From Rhynchonema sp. JSB1_4 (lineage: Eukaryota; Nematoda; Chromadorea; Monhysterida; Xyalidae): a DNA stretch of 64,000 bases. The position numbers were made by a program, and so were the translations under genes. Each line of letters begins with the position of its first letter. Positions within the stretch are counted from its first letter, which is position 1. The notes below the pieces were generated by a model. The model was not told where the DNA came from and made no database searches. It worked only from the letters and a program-made list of their open reading frames with translations. The stretch lies in assembly GCA_030248065.1 (NCBI GenBank), contig JASAMV010006792.1, positions 1-64,000 on the forward strand. Reading direction: 5' to 3'. Below, piece by piece: positions 13,501 through 45,487 of this stretch.

Positions 13501-16500
13501 ACTGCCCGGCGGACCATCGACAGTGAGGGTGTATGATGCCAGTCGTATTGTGATCACCGGCATTCAAGACAGACCGCACCCGGAGCAGATACAATTCACA
13601 GGTACCGTGCCCGGGTTTTGAAATTTATCCTTTGCATTATTCTTTAAACCGTTTTGTTTTTCCCATATGTATGGCACAACTACCACCTCAGGCATTGCAG
13701 CCCATGATCACTGCCACACTTTTAACGAGCAGTCTGTGAAACATTTTTTCGGTTGCATAGTGCAGCACAATACATATATGTAGTTGTCGACGGACTGAGA
13801 GAGATGGCTATTTTTGAGCACAGATGGAAATGTCTCACGCCAATTTGCAGTCGACGCAAGCAAGGCCGGTTACGGCAATCTCGAGATCGCCATTCGCGAC
13901 AGCTCGCAGGAGATTGTGCCCAGTGATGTGAAACATCAGGAAGACGCCAATTCACGCTTCCTGGTCACGTGCACACCGGATCGACCGGGCGAGTACGGCG
14001 TGCACATCAGCTTCAACGGCGAACAATTGTCAGGTGAACTGCACTCGAACCGAACGTACAAGAATATCCAACCTCACTTTTTTAATAGATGACGAAACGC
14101 GCGCAAATATGCTTTCAGGATCACCATTCATGGTGCAATCCTACGACAAAACCGCTGGCAGGGAGGGCGGCATTCGAGTGACCGAAACAGTGGAGAGCGT
14201 CAGCGCTACTCGTATGTACGCTACGGGCACATCGCCAAGTCAGGCCAGAATGGTGAAAGTTGATAAATCCATGGCCGACATGGTACCGGCCGAGTCCTAT
14301 GCGCGATACGTGGTCACCACGGATGGAAAGGATGGACAAGTGCAGGCCGCCGTGCTTGGTAAGGAGGTCCACCGAAACATGGCCAGAGCGTACGCTGAAT
14401 TAGTTCGAAATCGCTCGTCATTCTTCCAGAACGTCGCTTTAAAACCTCGTGGGGAGTATGAGAATAAATGGATCATTCTCCTTCTTAAAATTTACCACTG
14501 TTATTCCCCTCTCTATCTTGCACGCCTGGTTCTATCTTGCATGCATGCTCCTTCTCACGCGTGCACTCCACCGCCACTACTCCATCTGCACCTGATGTTT
14601 CAGTCAATGTTTCTATATGATGTTGCAGCACCAAACGACCAGAGCGTGCCGGCCAAAGTGGTCTCGGTCGAGCACGACACGTTCCATGTTGAGTTCGTGC
14701 CGAAAACGGTCGGCGATCACAAAGTACAGATTCGATTCGCCGATCTTGATGTCGAAGGCAGTCCGTTCACATGCCGTGTGTACGACGCTCGGTGCATCAG
14801 AGTGACCGATATACCGCCGGGACAAATCGGAAAGAGCGTGAACTTCATTGGTAAGCAGTTTTGATTAATTTTCCTACGGTGTGAGAGACAACAGTGGGAA
14901 ATAGGAATTTTGATTCGTGTAATGCTCGAAGGCAATCGCTTCAGACAATAAAGAAACGGTTGGGCCACACCAAAGTAACAGTTGTTAGTTTGTGATAGAA
15001 CTGTGGAACTGATTTCAACCTGTGAAAAGTTGGTGAGCAACATTTACGCTGGTCGAAATTTGCGCTTTCACTTTATCGCAAAAATAAACAAAACTCAAAT
15101 CCTGTCCCACTTTATCGGCCATTATTGTCGATTTCAGTGGACGCAAGCGAGGCGGGCGTTGGCAACCTCGAAGTGGCCGTCAACGACGGTCGTGTCGCTT
15201 CGATGCCTCATTCATTGGGCCAACATCGTTATGAAATCAGCTTCGTTCCTCGCGAGCAGCTCGCGGTTTACACTATTGCCATTCGGTTCAACGGGGAATC
15301 TGTGCCTGGTTCGGGTCTTTCCCGCTTCTACTCCTCTCTTGCTCTCTGTGCGCTCCTATGAGCACCCTTCGGGGTCTTTTCATTGAACAGTCCATACAGC
15401 AGCATGTTGTATCTTTCGGGAATATCCGGCTTTTCCACATGTTCGTGTGCCAATATAAGCTTTGCGATGTTTGAGAGACTGGGTGGAACGCGAAAAATTC
15501 CCACCTCCCTCGGTAACATCGGGGACCAAGGTACAAGCGTACAACCACAATCTTTCCCCTGTCCTGCAGGCAGTCCGTTCACGTGCCATATCGCCAATGC
15601 GGCGCAGGTCAAGGCCAGCGGTCCCGGTCTGGAACGGGTGCCGGTCGAACGACTGACTCAGTTCAGCATTTTGGCCGAGGATCCACTGCCGGAAACACCG
15701 CACGTCGTCATCACCGACCCAACGGGTGGAACCATTGAAACATCAGTCACTCAGACCGGAAAGAGCAACTACACAGTAGAGTTCACGCCGATGGTTGTCG
15801 GTGAGTTCCGATAGCGCGATCGGTTAGAGCAATGAACCGGATAGGTGGGAGTTGGAGTCACAGCTTGGAGAAAGCGAATGTTAGGTGTAGTGCACTCAAC
15901 TCTTCCGGCTTTCCAAGTCGTTTAGAATGAGCAAAACGAAATTGAAACCGATAACGTGTTTATACCAATGCAACCCGGCATGAAACATCCCAGGATCGCA
16001 CCAAGTGAACGTGTTCGTCGGCGACAGCGAGATCGGCGGCTCACCGTTCACATCGAAAGCGTACGATGCATCCAAAGTCACGCTGCATCCGGTGCAGAAC
16101 GCTGTGGTTGATGAACAGACCAATTTCTACAGTACGTTGTGGTTTAACGAGTTGTTTTTTAATTTAACAACCTTTGACGGAGAAATTTCCAAAAAAATAT
16201 TTTTTCAGTCGACGCAGCCAAAGCCGGGGCCGGCAACATGGAGATTATCGTGTCGGTCGACGGACGGAACGTGCCGAACTTTGTGCAAGCCGAGGGCAAT
16301 GCACGATTCAAGGTGCAATTCACGCCGCACGAAGCGCGACCGCACATGGTCTCGGTCAAATTCAATCGTGAATCCGTGCCAGGTTTGGCTCGCTTTTAGT
16401 TGATGTTTCAGCAGGCTAAGTCTAGGATCATCAGTTTAGCCAATTTCGCACAATCGTTTCCCATCTGCAGGCAGTCCAATGGAGTGTGCCGTCAGCGAGG

Positions 16501-19500
16501 TGTCCACCGGTCTGACCGGTGCAGTGCCGGTGCCCCGTCTGTACGGCGAAGGCATCGAGAAAGCACGCGTTGGCGAGGCGACAGTGTTTGTGCTTAACGA
16601 TGCACCGAATGATGCAAATGTCGTCGTGACAGGTCAGAAATTCATTTATTTTTTGCCGATATCTTTTCACCCACGCGAATGGAAAGTGATACAGAGAGCA
16701 ATCAATTCAAATCACATTGAATAGCAACAAATGGAAGAACAGCATGATGCCCTGTGTTCAACCCACACATCAATTATACGCATGCCCGTGTGCCGTGTTG
16801 TGTCCAATTCAGTTCCTTGGTTTGCCGTGTGTTTTGTGTTGTGTTGTGTTGCGTTGTGTTTTGCGAACACACACGCTTGAATGTCACCGCGTTGTCCGTC
16901 AACTACATGTGTGTGCTTAACACCGTTTCATTTAGTTTCGTAGTGGGGTTGTTTCAAAAAATCTGTGACCAAACCAGATCCGAATGGAAAAGCAGTGGTC
17001 GACGCGAACGTCACGGTCAATAACGAGGGCGATATCAGCGTTGAGTTTCGACCGGACAAAATTGGTGAGATCAATTTCTGGGCTAAACTGAAACTGATCT
17101 ACAATCAAATTTGAAACATCACCCAGGTACGTACACTGTAACGGCGATCAAGTTGAAATCGGACAAGTCATCCGGGGCGTTTGACGAGAAGAGTTACGAC
17201 GAGCTGGAAGACGTCGTCTCGTACAAGGTCAACGTCACTGATCCCAGTCACGTGACCATTGACTGTGCGGCAGAGACCGAAGTTGGAACACCGTTCAAGT
17301 TCAAAGGTGTACTGTCGTCACCAACTGTTGAATAACTTGGTGAAGTGTTCAGATTCTAAATAGTTCGACAATTTTACAGTGAACACCACCAGAGCTGGTG
17401 AAGGCACAATAGACGTGCAGGTGCAGCACGCAGAAAGTGGCAAGCCGATGGTGTGTCGGGTCGATCGCAAACCGCTCACTCCAGGTATGTACCGCACGTG
17501 CCCTGAAAACTTATTCTCCCAATCAAGAACATTGAAATATCTTTTTTCTTTCTTCAGGCAAATGGCACGGCGTAACCTTTACACCCGATCTGCCCGGCGA
17601 TTACGATATTCACGTGTTCTTTGACGATATGCCAGTACATACCAACGAGAAGGTCAGCGTCAGCGCCAAGGGCAAGACACAATCGAGTGCCCGTGACGAC
17701 ATCTTTGTGACCGGTGACGGGCTTAGATGGGCGCAGATCAGCCAATCAGCATCGTTCGTCGTTCAGGCGCAGAAAGTGGAAGAACTGGCGATCAAAATTC
17801 GAGGTGTGTAACACCACTCAACTTCGTCAACGTTTTGAGAAGCCTTTATGACACAAAAAACCGAACAGACACGTTTGCAGACCCCAGCGGTGCTCTCCTG
17901 CCGTGCACCATTGCCGGCAGCACAGATGCATCACTACCAACATACCGAGTCGAGTTCACACCGCGATCCGTGGGTGCGCACAAAATCGAGGTGCTCATTG
18001 ATGGACAAGGGCCACACGATCAGCCGTACATCTGCCATGTGTTCGACCTGTCAGCGGTCAGAGTAATCGGGCTATGTGATACCACCGTTGACAAGAAGAT
18101 GACATTCTATGGTGGATTGTTTTCCAACTAAATTGACGAAAACAGGTTTCGTGAAACATCAGTGAACCAGACCCTCATTCTTTTTCAGTCGACCACAGCA
18201 AGGCAGGTATCGGCCAGATCGACGTGGCCGTCTTCCGAATGAACGAGAAACTGCCGCATTCGTTCGAAAAGTCGATGGCCAACAAGGAGAAGATCAGCGT
18301 CAAACCGCGCTACTCCGGCCGTCATACGGTAGATGTGTGGTTCAATGGAATCAAACTGCCAGGTGTTGTCAACCAAAGTCAATACTCGATGTTGATCATC
18401 AAGATCATAAAATGTTGAGTACTAATAGTTATAGTCGTCAAACATTTCTTCCATCTTACAGAATGCCCATACGAATTCGATGTCCGTGACGCGTTGTCGA
18501 TAGGCATCGACGGCAAGGGTCTGCGTTCGGCCGTCATTCACGTGCCGAATACCTTCATTTTGCAGCCTCTCGCCGCCGGCAGAGGCGAAGTGAATGTTGT
18601 TGCCACAGGTGTTTGTCCCCCAACAACACATCCCTCTGTGCACGCGGCTGTCCTTGTTTAACAATCTTGTTAACCGTTTTCATGCTTGCCGATGTTTTTT
18701 TGTTGATTTTAGTTCTGGTCAATCGCATTAGTTCCTTAGTTTCTACTACTGCCTATCCACTCACACAACTAACGCATGTCAAAACGCGTCACAACAACAT
18801 CGAGTCAAACTCACACTCAAAAAAATTCAAATACAAACGTCACACACAAACGTGGTGACATCGAACAAGCGCGCGCACAGCGCAAACACAACCGGCTTCC
18901 AATCAAAATATTTCGAGAACAAATCATAACAACAGCTGAGCGTTAACGCATGCGCATAATTATGCATGTCGACAAAATAAGAAACCTGTCCATGAAATTT
19001 ATGAACGCAACGAAGACGGCATTCAACCCATCAAAGTCACACTACCGTCAAACAATTTACAACAATGTTCGTTTGATTTTCCAGCACCGAACGGAGAGGC
19101 GGTACCAGTAAAGTGCTTCCAGCAGAAGGACGGCAATCTTCGTTTCGAGTACACACCACATCAGCTTGGTTAGTGCATCACTCAAATGCAAGAAGCGGAG
19201 CCCTTTGTGTCCGACTGATGATCAAAAAAATATTCCGACATATTCACTCAGGTGAACACACGGTGGTTGTGACGTTCGGTGACCAGCAGATCACCGGCAG
19301 CCCATTCAAGGTGCAATCGTTCGATCCGGCCAAGGTGTCCGTGACACCGGCGAGCAGCAGCGGATACAACGCCAAACAATCGTGCGCCATCAATGGTTCG
19401 TTCATTCGTTATCATTAGTCACGTTGCGCTGAACAGGACTTTTTACAATAGATTATTATCAGTGGTAAATCGGTACCCATACCTTACGCAGTCATGACAT

Positions 19501-22449
19501 CAAACCGCGTCCACAAGACACTTGGCATATGCAACTACTTCTGAGCAAATTGCCACAATCAAAGTTCAAACCAAGATTATCAAATGATTCAGTGAACACC
19601 GCGCGCGCCGGTCACGCCGATCTTGAATGCTACATCAGCGATCTCAATCGCGACCGTGTGCCTTTGCGTATCGAGCGAACGGCCGATCCGACCATTCACA
19701 AAATCGAATTCACACCGCCGCACGTCGGCGAGTACATTGTCGACATTCAGTACGGCGGATATCCGATCAACAGTGAGTTACTTGTTATATGAACAATTCT
19801 GATGTTTCATATCATTGCCGATTTCCATAACTTACAGATTCACCAATGACTATAATGGTTGACGACCCAGACAAACCGAAAGCTTACGGACCTGGCCTGG
19901 AAAAAGCCATTATTAACGAAAAGACAACCATATATTTTGACTCCAAGAAAGGAAAGGGCTCACTCAAAGTTGAGATCAATGGTAAGGGTTGCGTATTGTG
20001 TGATGAATCATTGATCCAGTACCTCACTGTTGTGCTTGGATCGCAGGCCCGACGTCAAAGACCAAATACGAAAGCAAGAAATCAGATGAGGACTACATCT
20101 ATGAGATCAACTATGCGCCAATCGAAGTCGGTATGCACCAGGTGCACATGTACTGGAAGAACAACGTCATCACTGGTCAGTTACAAGATTTTTTCGGCGT
20201 TTCCAAGATTTAAACCATTAATTGGGTATGAAATCCACCTCAGGAAGCCCATTTTCTATTCCCGTCATCGATCCGTTGGCCGTTCGAATTACTGATGGGC
20301 TGAATGACAAGAAACAGATGGACTTGACCGTTGGCGAGGAGAAACAACTGAGCGTCGATGCAAGTGATGCCGGACCAGGTAAGAGTTTGAAGATTTGAGA
20401 TTTCAAGATCATCGACCTTTACAGGTCTACATCTACAATCCAGGTCTGATCAGCGCAGTGGTCAAGGATAAGAACGGCCGAGAGCTGCCCGTGCACAGCG
20501 ACCATCATGGTTACGGTAAATGGAGAGTCCGATTCACGCCCGAGGTCGAAGGTGAACATCAATTGCGTCTGACAATTCTCGATCACATGGTTCCGATCGC
20601 TGCCGTCAAGGGCTGGGCATCGCCGAATGCCATGTTGGCAATGGCTGCCGGTGTCGGCGCCTCGGCGACCAGAAAGGCCAAGAAACGAGTCGACATCGAC
20701 CCGAATGCACCCGATCACAAGAAGGTGCTCGTCAGTGGTGAAGGTATCGAGAAGGCATATCTGAAGAAAGAGGCCGAGTTCATCATCGACGCCTCTGAAA
20801 CATCAGCCGATGGAGCCCCCACTTGTGTGCTGCTGGGTCGCAAAGCCGACGCACCGGTCACCGTGGTCGACCTTGGCAACCGGGTCTACCGCGCCAGTTA
20901 CAAGCCGCAGATTTCCGGTGAGAATTATAATGATTTTTTTTATTTCAATCGAATCCAAACCATTATATGCAACTCGACTTGAAACTCAGGCAAATACAAC
21001 TTGGAAGTGCTCTGGAACGACGAAGAGATCGACGGCAGTCCGTTCAAGGTGGATGTCGGCGAGACGGGCGGGGCTGATAAGATCATTGTCAACACCGACA
21101 CGCTCAAATTCGGCATCATCAAACAGGAACTGCAGACCACCATTGATACGAGATTAGCCGAGCCAGGTTCAATACGAACATCATTTTAGCAATCCTTCCG
21201 ACATTAATTGTTTCTTCAAATTTGAACATGACCGATTCACATGATAGGCCAACTGAGCTGCGAATGCGTCGGCCCATCGGGTCTGTGTCACAGCGCGTTG
21301 TTCGATAACGACCACGACGGCACGTACACACTCGTGATGAAACCGACCGAAGTCGGCAAGCATAATCTTTCAGTTAAATACACCGGCGAACACGTTGAAG
21401 GTTCAATTTTGTGATCTTGAAGAGTGTTGCTGGATTTTGAAGGTTCCCGTGACACTGAAGTTGTCTGGCACGTTGGCTGTTTGCAGGCAGTCCATTCGCG
21501 ATTTACGTCTCTCACCCGCCCGATCCGAACAAGGTGCGTGTGTACGGGCCAGGTGTTGAACACGGCATTCTGTCACGGTATCGTTCCAACTTCATGGTCG
21601 AAACGAAAGGCGCCGGCGCCGGCCAGCTGACCGTACGTGTACGAGGACCGAAAGGTATTCGGGAGTTTCGAACTTAGTAGCTGTGCGTTTGATTTCTTGC
21701 AAACACAACCTGCAGATGCGAAGTCAAAAGGCGCAACTTTTCGAATCGAATATCTTTGGGATATTCCCAATTGTACAGCAAAGTCTTGATTGCCTGAGTC
21801 GACCTGCTTTCGCAGACCGGTGGTGCATCAGGTCGTCGTCAGTGCGACAGCACTAGATGGTCCCGTGAACCGATGCCACGGGCTTTGTGCAGTTTAGAAC
21901 ACGATAGTGTGGTTGTTCTCATCGTTCATAGATGACCACTGCTTGTGCGCAGGACGAGTGACTCATTCCACCATTCGCATCACAGGTGCGTTCAACGTCG
22001 ACATGACACGCGAGTCGAAACAGGATCGCACCATTCACTGCAAGTACGAGCCGCGCGAGCCGGGCGATTACGTGATCGAGGTCAAATGGGCGAACGAGCA
22101 CGTTCCCGGCAGTCCGTTCATGGTGATGATATTCGACACTCAGGCCGAACTCGACCGATTCCTTCGCGGTCAACCGCCATCCCCGCCGCCAGGGACGCCA
22201 TTCCTGCCTCCCGGTTGGGTGGGACCTCCACCTGGCATGATTGGACCTCCCGGCCCGATGCCGCCACCAGGTATGATCTACGGACCTCCACCCCCACCGG
22301 GTGCCTTCATTGGTGGCCCGCCACCTCCGATGATGTCCGGGCGACCGATGCTGCCCCCGCCACCCGTACCGGCAATCACATATCCGGACAGCACTCTTCA
22401 CAGTACGGCCAGGAGAAGGCATCGTCAGTCGTTGCAGAATGGATACTAG
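1128..22449 (+). CDS. FLN: Filamin (3' part of gene, 40 exons, 5' end outside window)
   Basis: Filamins cross-link actin filaments and act as scaffolds through chains of about 95-residue Ig-like repeats. Forty exons join in frame to 8643 nt (2880 residues plus stop at 22447-22449). The repeats show the family marks again and again: VDAS.AG.GNLE at the start of the sheet, FTP...G.Y in the middle, and the closing motif GSPF.V (for example in exons 3, 5, 10, 16, 17, 19, 20, 31, 35, 37, 39, 40). About 22 repeats are visible. The actin-binding domain is missing because the window starts inside the gene. Odd points are a 455-residue low-complexity exon, a proline-rich tail after the last repeat in place of a clear dimerisation repeat, and an almost pure phase-1 intron set (36 of 39). 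The long linker suggests the jitterbug/FLN-2 branch rather than classical filamin, but that is inference. WDHD1 lies tail to tail downstream. Confidence 0.95.
1377..2743 (+). other. Filamin intron 1, no gene seen
   Basis: Donor gtaagt follows exon 1 and acceptor ttttcag precedes exon 2. Short reading frames here have no recognisable pattern. It holds one exact copy of the dispersed decamer at 1507-1516. Confidence 0.8.
5523..5661. repeat. Small fold-back repeat in filamin intron 5
   Basis: The left side GGCTTATTGATATGTAATCA (from about 5525) pairs imperfectly with the right side CACATATCAATTAGCC ending near 5661, so the stretch can form a hairpin. A related solo arm lies at 7204-7264 in intron 7, sharing TTTCAGTTGACGA and the same CACATATCAATTAGCC end. 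It looks like a short MITE-type element. No target duplication was identified. Confidence 0.6.
7204..7264. repeat. Solo arm of the 5.5-kb fold-back repeat
   Basis: It shares TTTCAGTTGACGA and CACATATCAATTAGCC with the repeat at 5523-5661, about 60 bp with small changes. It lies in filamin intron 7. Confidence 0.55.
7581..10698 (+). other. Filamin intron 8, the longest filamin intron (3.1 kb)
   Basis: It is bounded by donor gtcggc after AAAG and acceptor gtttcag before GSPW. Frame and motif both join across it (HVKG then GSPWRIEF). Inside are a decamer copy at 7621-7630, a partial MITE arm at 8689-8749, a G/C-homopolymer patch near 8610-8660, and a stretch around 9300-10300 rich in CATACATATG-like words. 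No coding exon was seen. Confidence 0.75.
8689..8749. repeat. Partial MITE arm, same family as 27840-28065 and 52404-52616
   Basis: The words GACACCGACCGAG and the end CCGTTTCGAAAAATCACCC match the right arms of the two complete fold-back copies at 27.8 and 52.4 kb. The left arm is not evident, so this is a truncated or solo copy. Confidence 0.65.
10699..11639 (+). CDS. FLN: Filamin exons 9-11
   Basis: Exons: 10699-11028, 11168-11389, 11472-11639, all starting and ending in phase 1. Exon 9 closes a repeat with GSPWRIEF, then has a Ser/Thr/Gln-rich linker of about 60 residues, then begins a new repeat at ITGAGLKEACVGKVAAF. Exon 10 finishes that repeat with EGSPFAVNAF. Exon 11 carries VDASDAGRGQLEISV and FIPDDIGTYVIDVTFNG. 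Junctions are in frame. Confidence 0.9.
11713..13076 (+). CDS. FLN: Filamin exon 12: 455-residue low-complexity insert
   Basis: A single 1364-nt exon, by far the largest in the gene. It begins with GCPVRVEV, the closing strand of a repeat, and then leaves the Ig fold. The rest is rich in Ser, Thr, Gln, Glu, Lys and Arg with homopolymer runs (GGGGG, TTTTT, SSSS, A7). It includes a few more structured-looking patches: YMQRFPYSRDLFDENKK, FDHAKRLFESGS and the charged helix AWRQALAEEAAEEERETLER. The exon ends PLPKK and the next exon restarts a repeat. It is probably intrinsically disordered, with many possible phosphorylation sites. Bases 12743-12750 contain the TGAAACAT core. Entry is phase 1 and exit phase 0, so the exon cannot be skipped without a frameshift. 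Confidence 0.9.
13145..16632 (+). CDS. FLN: Filamin exons 13-22
   Basis: Exons: 13145-13292, 13374-13601, 13851-14033, 14119-14358, 14629-14850, 15138-15308, 15570-15800, 15994-16131, 16209-16382, 16471-16632. Repeat marks are VDASKAGYGNLEIAI (exon 15), GSPFMVQSYD (16), GSPFTCRVYDA (17), VDASEAGVGNLEVAV (18), GSPFTCHI (19), GGSPFTSKAYDA (20), AAKAGAGNMEIIV (21) and GSPMECAV (22). Exon 16 has a longer loop (TAGREGGIRVTETVESVSATRMYATGTSPSQ). Every internal junction is phase 1 and in frame. Exons 15 and 19 contain exact decamer copies at 13929-13938 and 15736-15745. The acceptor of exon 20 directly follows a 9/10 decamer copy. Confidence 0.92.
16978..20378 (+). CDS. FLN: Filamin exons 23-35
   Basis: Exons: 16978-17064, 17127-17306, 17380-17484, 17558-17803, 17881-18111, 18189-18362, 18462-18608, 19085-19168, 19252-19395, 19593-19772, 19838-19981, 20047-20175, 20244-20378. 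Repeat marks include VEFRPDKIG (23), VNTTRAGEGTIDVQV (25), FTPDLPGDYDIHV (26), VEFTPRSVGAHKIEV (27), VDHSKAGIGQIDVAV (28), TGSPFKVQSFDPAK (31), VNTARAGHADLECYI (32), NSPMTIMV (33) and GSPFSIPV (35). The exons around 17.1-18.6 kb are more diverged than the rest. All junctions are phase 1 and in frame. An exact decamer at 17112-17121 ends five bases before the exon 24 acceptor boundary. Confidence 0.9.
20444..20917 (+). CDS. FLN: Filamin exon 36 with hinge-like linker
   Basis: The acceptor was set at CAATCCAG before GTCTG because this joins DASDAGP to GLISAVVKDKNG, the usual repeat spacing; an earlier AG at 20424 would break the frame. The exon completes a repeat. It then has an Ala/Lys-rich linker of about 40 residues (SPNAMLAMAAGVGASATRKAKKR) resembling a filamin hinge, and starts a new repeat at VSGEGIEKAYLKKEAEF. 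The exact decamer at 20796-20805 encodes part of SETSADG, in the loop where other repeats have the AG.G motif. Confidence 0.88.
20990..21654 (+). CDS. FLN: Filamin exons 37-39
   Basis: Exons: 20990-21166, 21248-21400, 21487-21654. They encode GKYNLEVLWNDEEIDGSPF (37), QLSCECVGPSGL and TYTLVMKPTEVGKHNLSV (38), and GSPFAIYVSHPPDPNKVRVYGPG followed by GAGAGQLTVRVRGPKG (39). All junctions are phase 1. Two of the donors are gttcaa. Exon 38 has an unusual acceptor, gatag, with little pyrimidine tract. Confidence 0.88.
21986..22449 (+). CDS. FLN: Filamin exon 40: last repeat, proline-rich C-terminus and stop
   Basis: It joins GPKG to GAFNVDM and encodes the last Ig repeat (DRTIHCKYEPREPGDYVI, HVPGSPFMVMIFD). 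A tail of about 90 residues follows, dominated by proline and glycine (PPSPPPGTPFLPPGW, MIGPPGPMPPPGM, PPPPPGAF), ending RRRHRQSLQNGY and TAG at 22447-22449. A vertebrate filamin would end in a dimerisation repeat. Here the chain ends in a low-complexity tail, so dimerisation may differ. No canonical AATAAA occurs within several hundred bases downstream; the nearest clear one is near 23455. Confidence 0.9.
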
Positions 22450-23658
22450 ACGATTTTGTATTGTTTTTATTTTATTTCACTTGAGGATTTCACAGATCAA
22501 TTACAGGAATGATCAAAATAATACATGAATACATCACTGCTTATCATTTATATATTGTAAATGTCAATTTTGTTCCCTTTGTATTTTGAATATGTTGCAA
22601 ATGTATGCCTGTTACAAAGCGCTCAAGATAATTAATCTATGTGTATACATTTTCTATAACTATTGCCAATGGTCTATACCATCATTGTCCCGAATGTTGC
22701 TTGCACTTAGTCGCAATATAGCGCCCCAAATCCCCATCTTTTTTTACATTACTTGTACATTCACATAATCCTGCAAGAAAATTTCGTTCAAGATCGGTGC
22801 TTGCTAAATTTTCTTGTGCTTGTGGTACAATGTTGGCAATTTTATTCAACTTCGAGGAAAGATGCCTTCCCTTTTTATCAAATTGTGGTTAAGGGCTACA
22901 TCATATAGACCCGAAACCCGAAACATAAATTTTTTCCATGTCCATGTTTCGGGTTTCGGGGAAGAAAAAACCCGAAACCCGAAACACAAAGCATGATAAT
23001 CGAAAATGTTTCGACTGACTGTATAAATTGTTCACGTCAGCTACAAGTGGAAAGACCGAAACATTTTCGATTATCATGCTTCGTGTTTCGTGTTTTTTTT
23101 CAAAACCCGACACATGGACATAGAAAAAGTTTATGTTTCGGGTCTATCTGGTGCAGCCCTAACATAAATTTTCGGGTGTTTGTAATCAATGTATACTGTA
23201 TGATTATTGCTTCAAAGTTCTATTGTTATAATCACAGCGCTACTTCGGGAATTTTACATTGATACAAACGAGATGACTAATTGAAGCTTGGGGTGCAGGA
23301 CAAAATGTGTACTTTGCTCTGCTTTCATGTCATTTACTTTTATGATATCCGTAGCCTATTTTAGCAGTTTTATTTTTTTGCATAATAACAAAATGATTAT
23401 TATTAATACGAAACACGCTGTTTATGCAATGTGCCTACACTGTTTAACTTCATGAATAAAAACTTGTTAAAAACCGCTTGAGATTACAATACAATCAAAA
23501 ATCACTGAACCTGGGGAAGCCACTGTGAGATCATTACACAAAACCGCAGTGTTAAAAAACAATTATTTGCCCAGCCATAAATGCATCACAAATTACTGGA
23601 ATGGACTAACAAGCCTGTTTTTGCGCCATCGCTTTCCATTTCTGAAACGGTAGAAAAT
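22450..23658. other. Spacer between the filamin and WDHD1 3' ends
   Basis: The two genes converge here. The stretch holds the filamin 3' UTR, a 270-bp fold-back repeat (22892-23161) and, for the minus-strand gene, a TTTTATT near 23373 that reads AATAAAA on the minus strand and could be the WDHD1 poly(A) signal. No coding exon was seen. Confidence 0.6.
22892..23161. repeat. Fold-back MITE with CCCGAAAC repeats
   Basis: The left end AGGGCTACATCATATAGACC pairs with the right end, whose reverse complement begins AGGGCTGCACCAGATAGACC. Inside, GATAATCGAAAATGTTTCG (22995-23013) pairs with CGAAACATTTTCGATTATC (23060-23078), separated by a short loop. The arms contain several copies of CCCGAAAC. No clear target duplication was found. 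Confidence 0.75.
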
Positions 23659-44105
<20,447 letters not shown>

Positions 44106-44704
44106 GATGCTGTGCTGGTTTTCACCCAAAAAACGCTTGATAAAGGATCACACTCCGTTTTCCATTTCAGTTTTGCTTTTTCAGTTTTTCGAACACTAAA
44201 TTCAAAAATTTTCTCTGACTTTCCGTTTCGCGCGCGATGATCCTGATTCGGGCAGGCAACAATTCGATGCACTCCGCTCCGGATTCAAAGCTGCAGGGAG
44301 CGTCATCCGGTAAACATAGTGTTTCACTTGCAACATACCAGAATTTTCCACATAAAGCCCCCTATTTATGCAGTACAAACCACCCCATTTCACATACGAG
44401 GGTCGACTATAAAAAACAATCTGGGCATGCCTCAGGCCAATCGTGGCCAAAGTCGTACCAGTCCAACCGCCTTCAAAGTTGATCGGTCGATAGTGTAGAG
44501 ACAGATTACTGTTCGAACCGAAAGTGGGTAGGATATGATGCACTTTTAATAACGGGGAGCGCATGTACATTCCATGATGTATTTTTGTCGATTTTCTGAT
44601 TCAGGGGGATGCACAAAGGTAACAATAGGGTATATATGTGTCACTTGTATAGTATTTCCTTTTTATGCGAGTCAAAGGAAAGCCGTGTCAACGTTCTAAG
44701 CCAA

Positions 44705-44903
44705 CTCCTAGCTGAGGTCGAAATCCACGACTCTCCTTGAAAATGCAAAGAAAGAGAAATCACATGTGACATGCACGCCGCCAACGTCACCAGAAGCCTG
44801 AAACATTGTTTCGTGCGCCGGAATCTTACGTGGCGTGTGACGTCTGATTTCTCTTTCTTTGCATTTTCAAGGTGAATCGCATATTTTCGACCTTAGCTAG
44901 GAG
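44705..44903. repeat. Fold-back repeat upstream of WDHD1
   Basis: Left arm CTCCTAGCTGAGGTCGAAAT and CTTGAAAATGCAAAGAAAGA pair with TCTTTCTTTGCATTTTCAAG and CGACCTTAGCTAGGAG on the right. CAACT occurs at both borders and may be a short target duplication. The loop contains TGAAACAT at 44799-44806. Confidence 0.75.
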
Positions 44904-45487
44904 CAACTGGATCGCACGTTGAGTGGGTGTTTGGACCAATATAATACGGAAAGACTATACATAGTTGCGTGATAAAGACAGCCCCTATGAAGATGATTAT
45001 GTGATTTAGCCCATAAACATCCGCCACACACAATCACCTGGATTGTAAACAAGATAAAAACAGGAAGATATGCGGGGGGCCATACGCAGTGCGTTATTAT
45101 TCTCTGAGGCTAATTTCCGACGCTGTGCGTTATTCGGAACCATGAAAAGGCGGCTGAACGCAAGCGCTTGCGTAACTTCAATGGGAGGTCGGGCAGCAGT
45201 ATAATCTCGTTTTTTATATGTTAGCTAGATTTCGTATAAGATCACTTATGACCAACAATGTATTTGTTTTCATTTGGCCCTCGTGTGGGAACTTGTGGAG
45301 GAACGAACCTCTGTTCTTATGTATATTTCAAGTATGTATTGGTCGCACAATGACTTTATAAGAATTGGTCAAATTTTTTTCCTGAATCGTAAAGAGGGAA
45401 AGTGACGGGGCAATCACGTTGCGTTACGCGATCGCACACAAAGCATGCAACCAATGGAATGTTTCAGACCCGCAGCAACGTGGGAGC

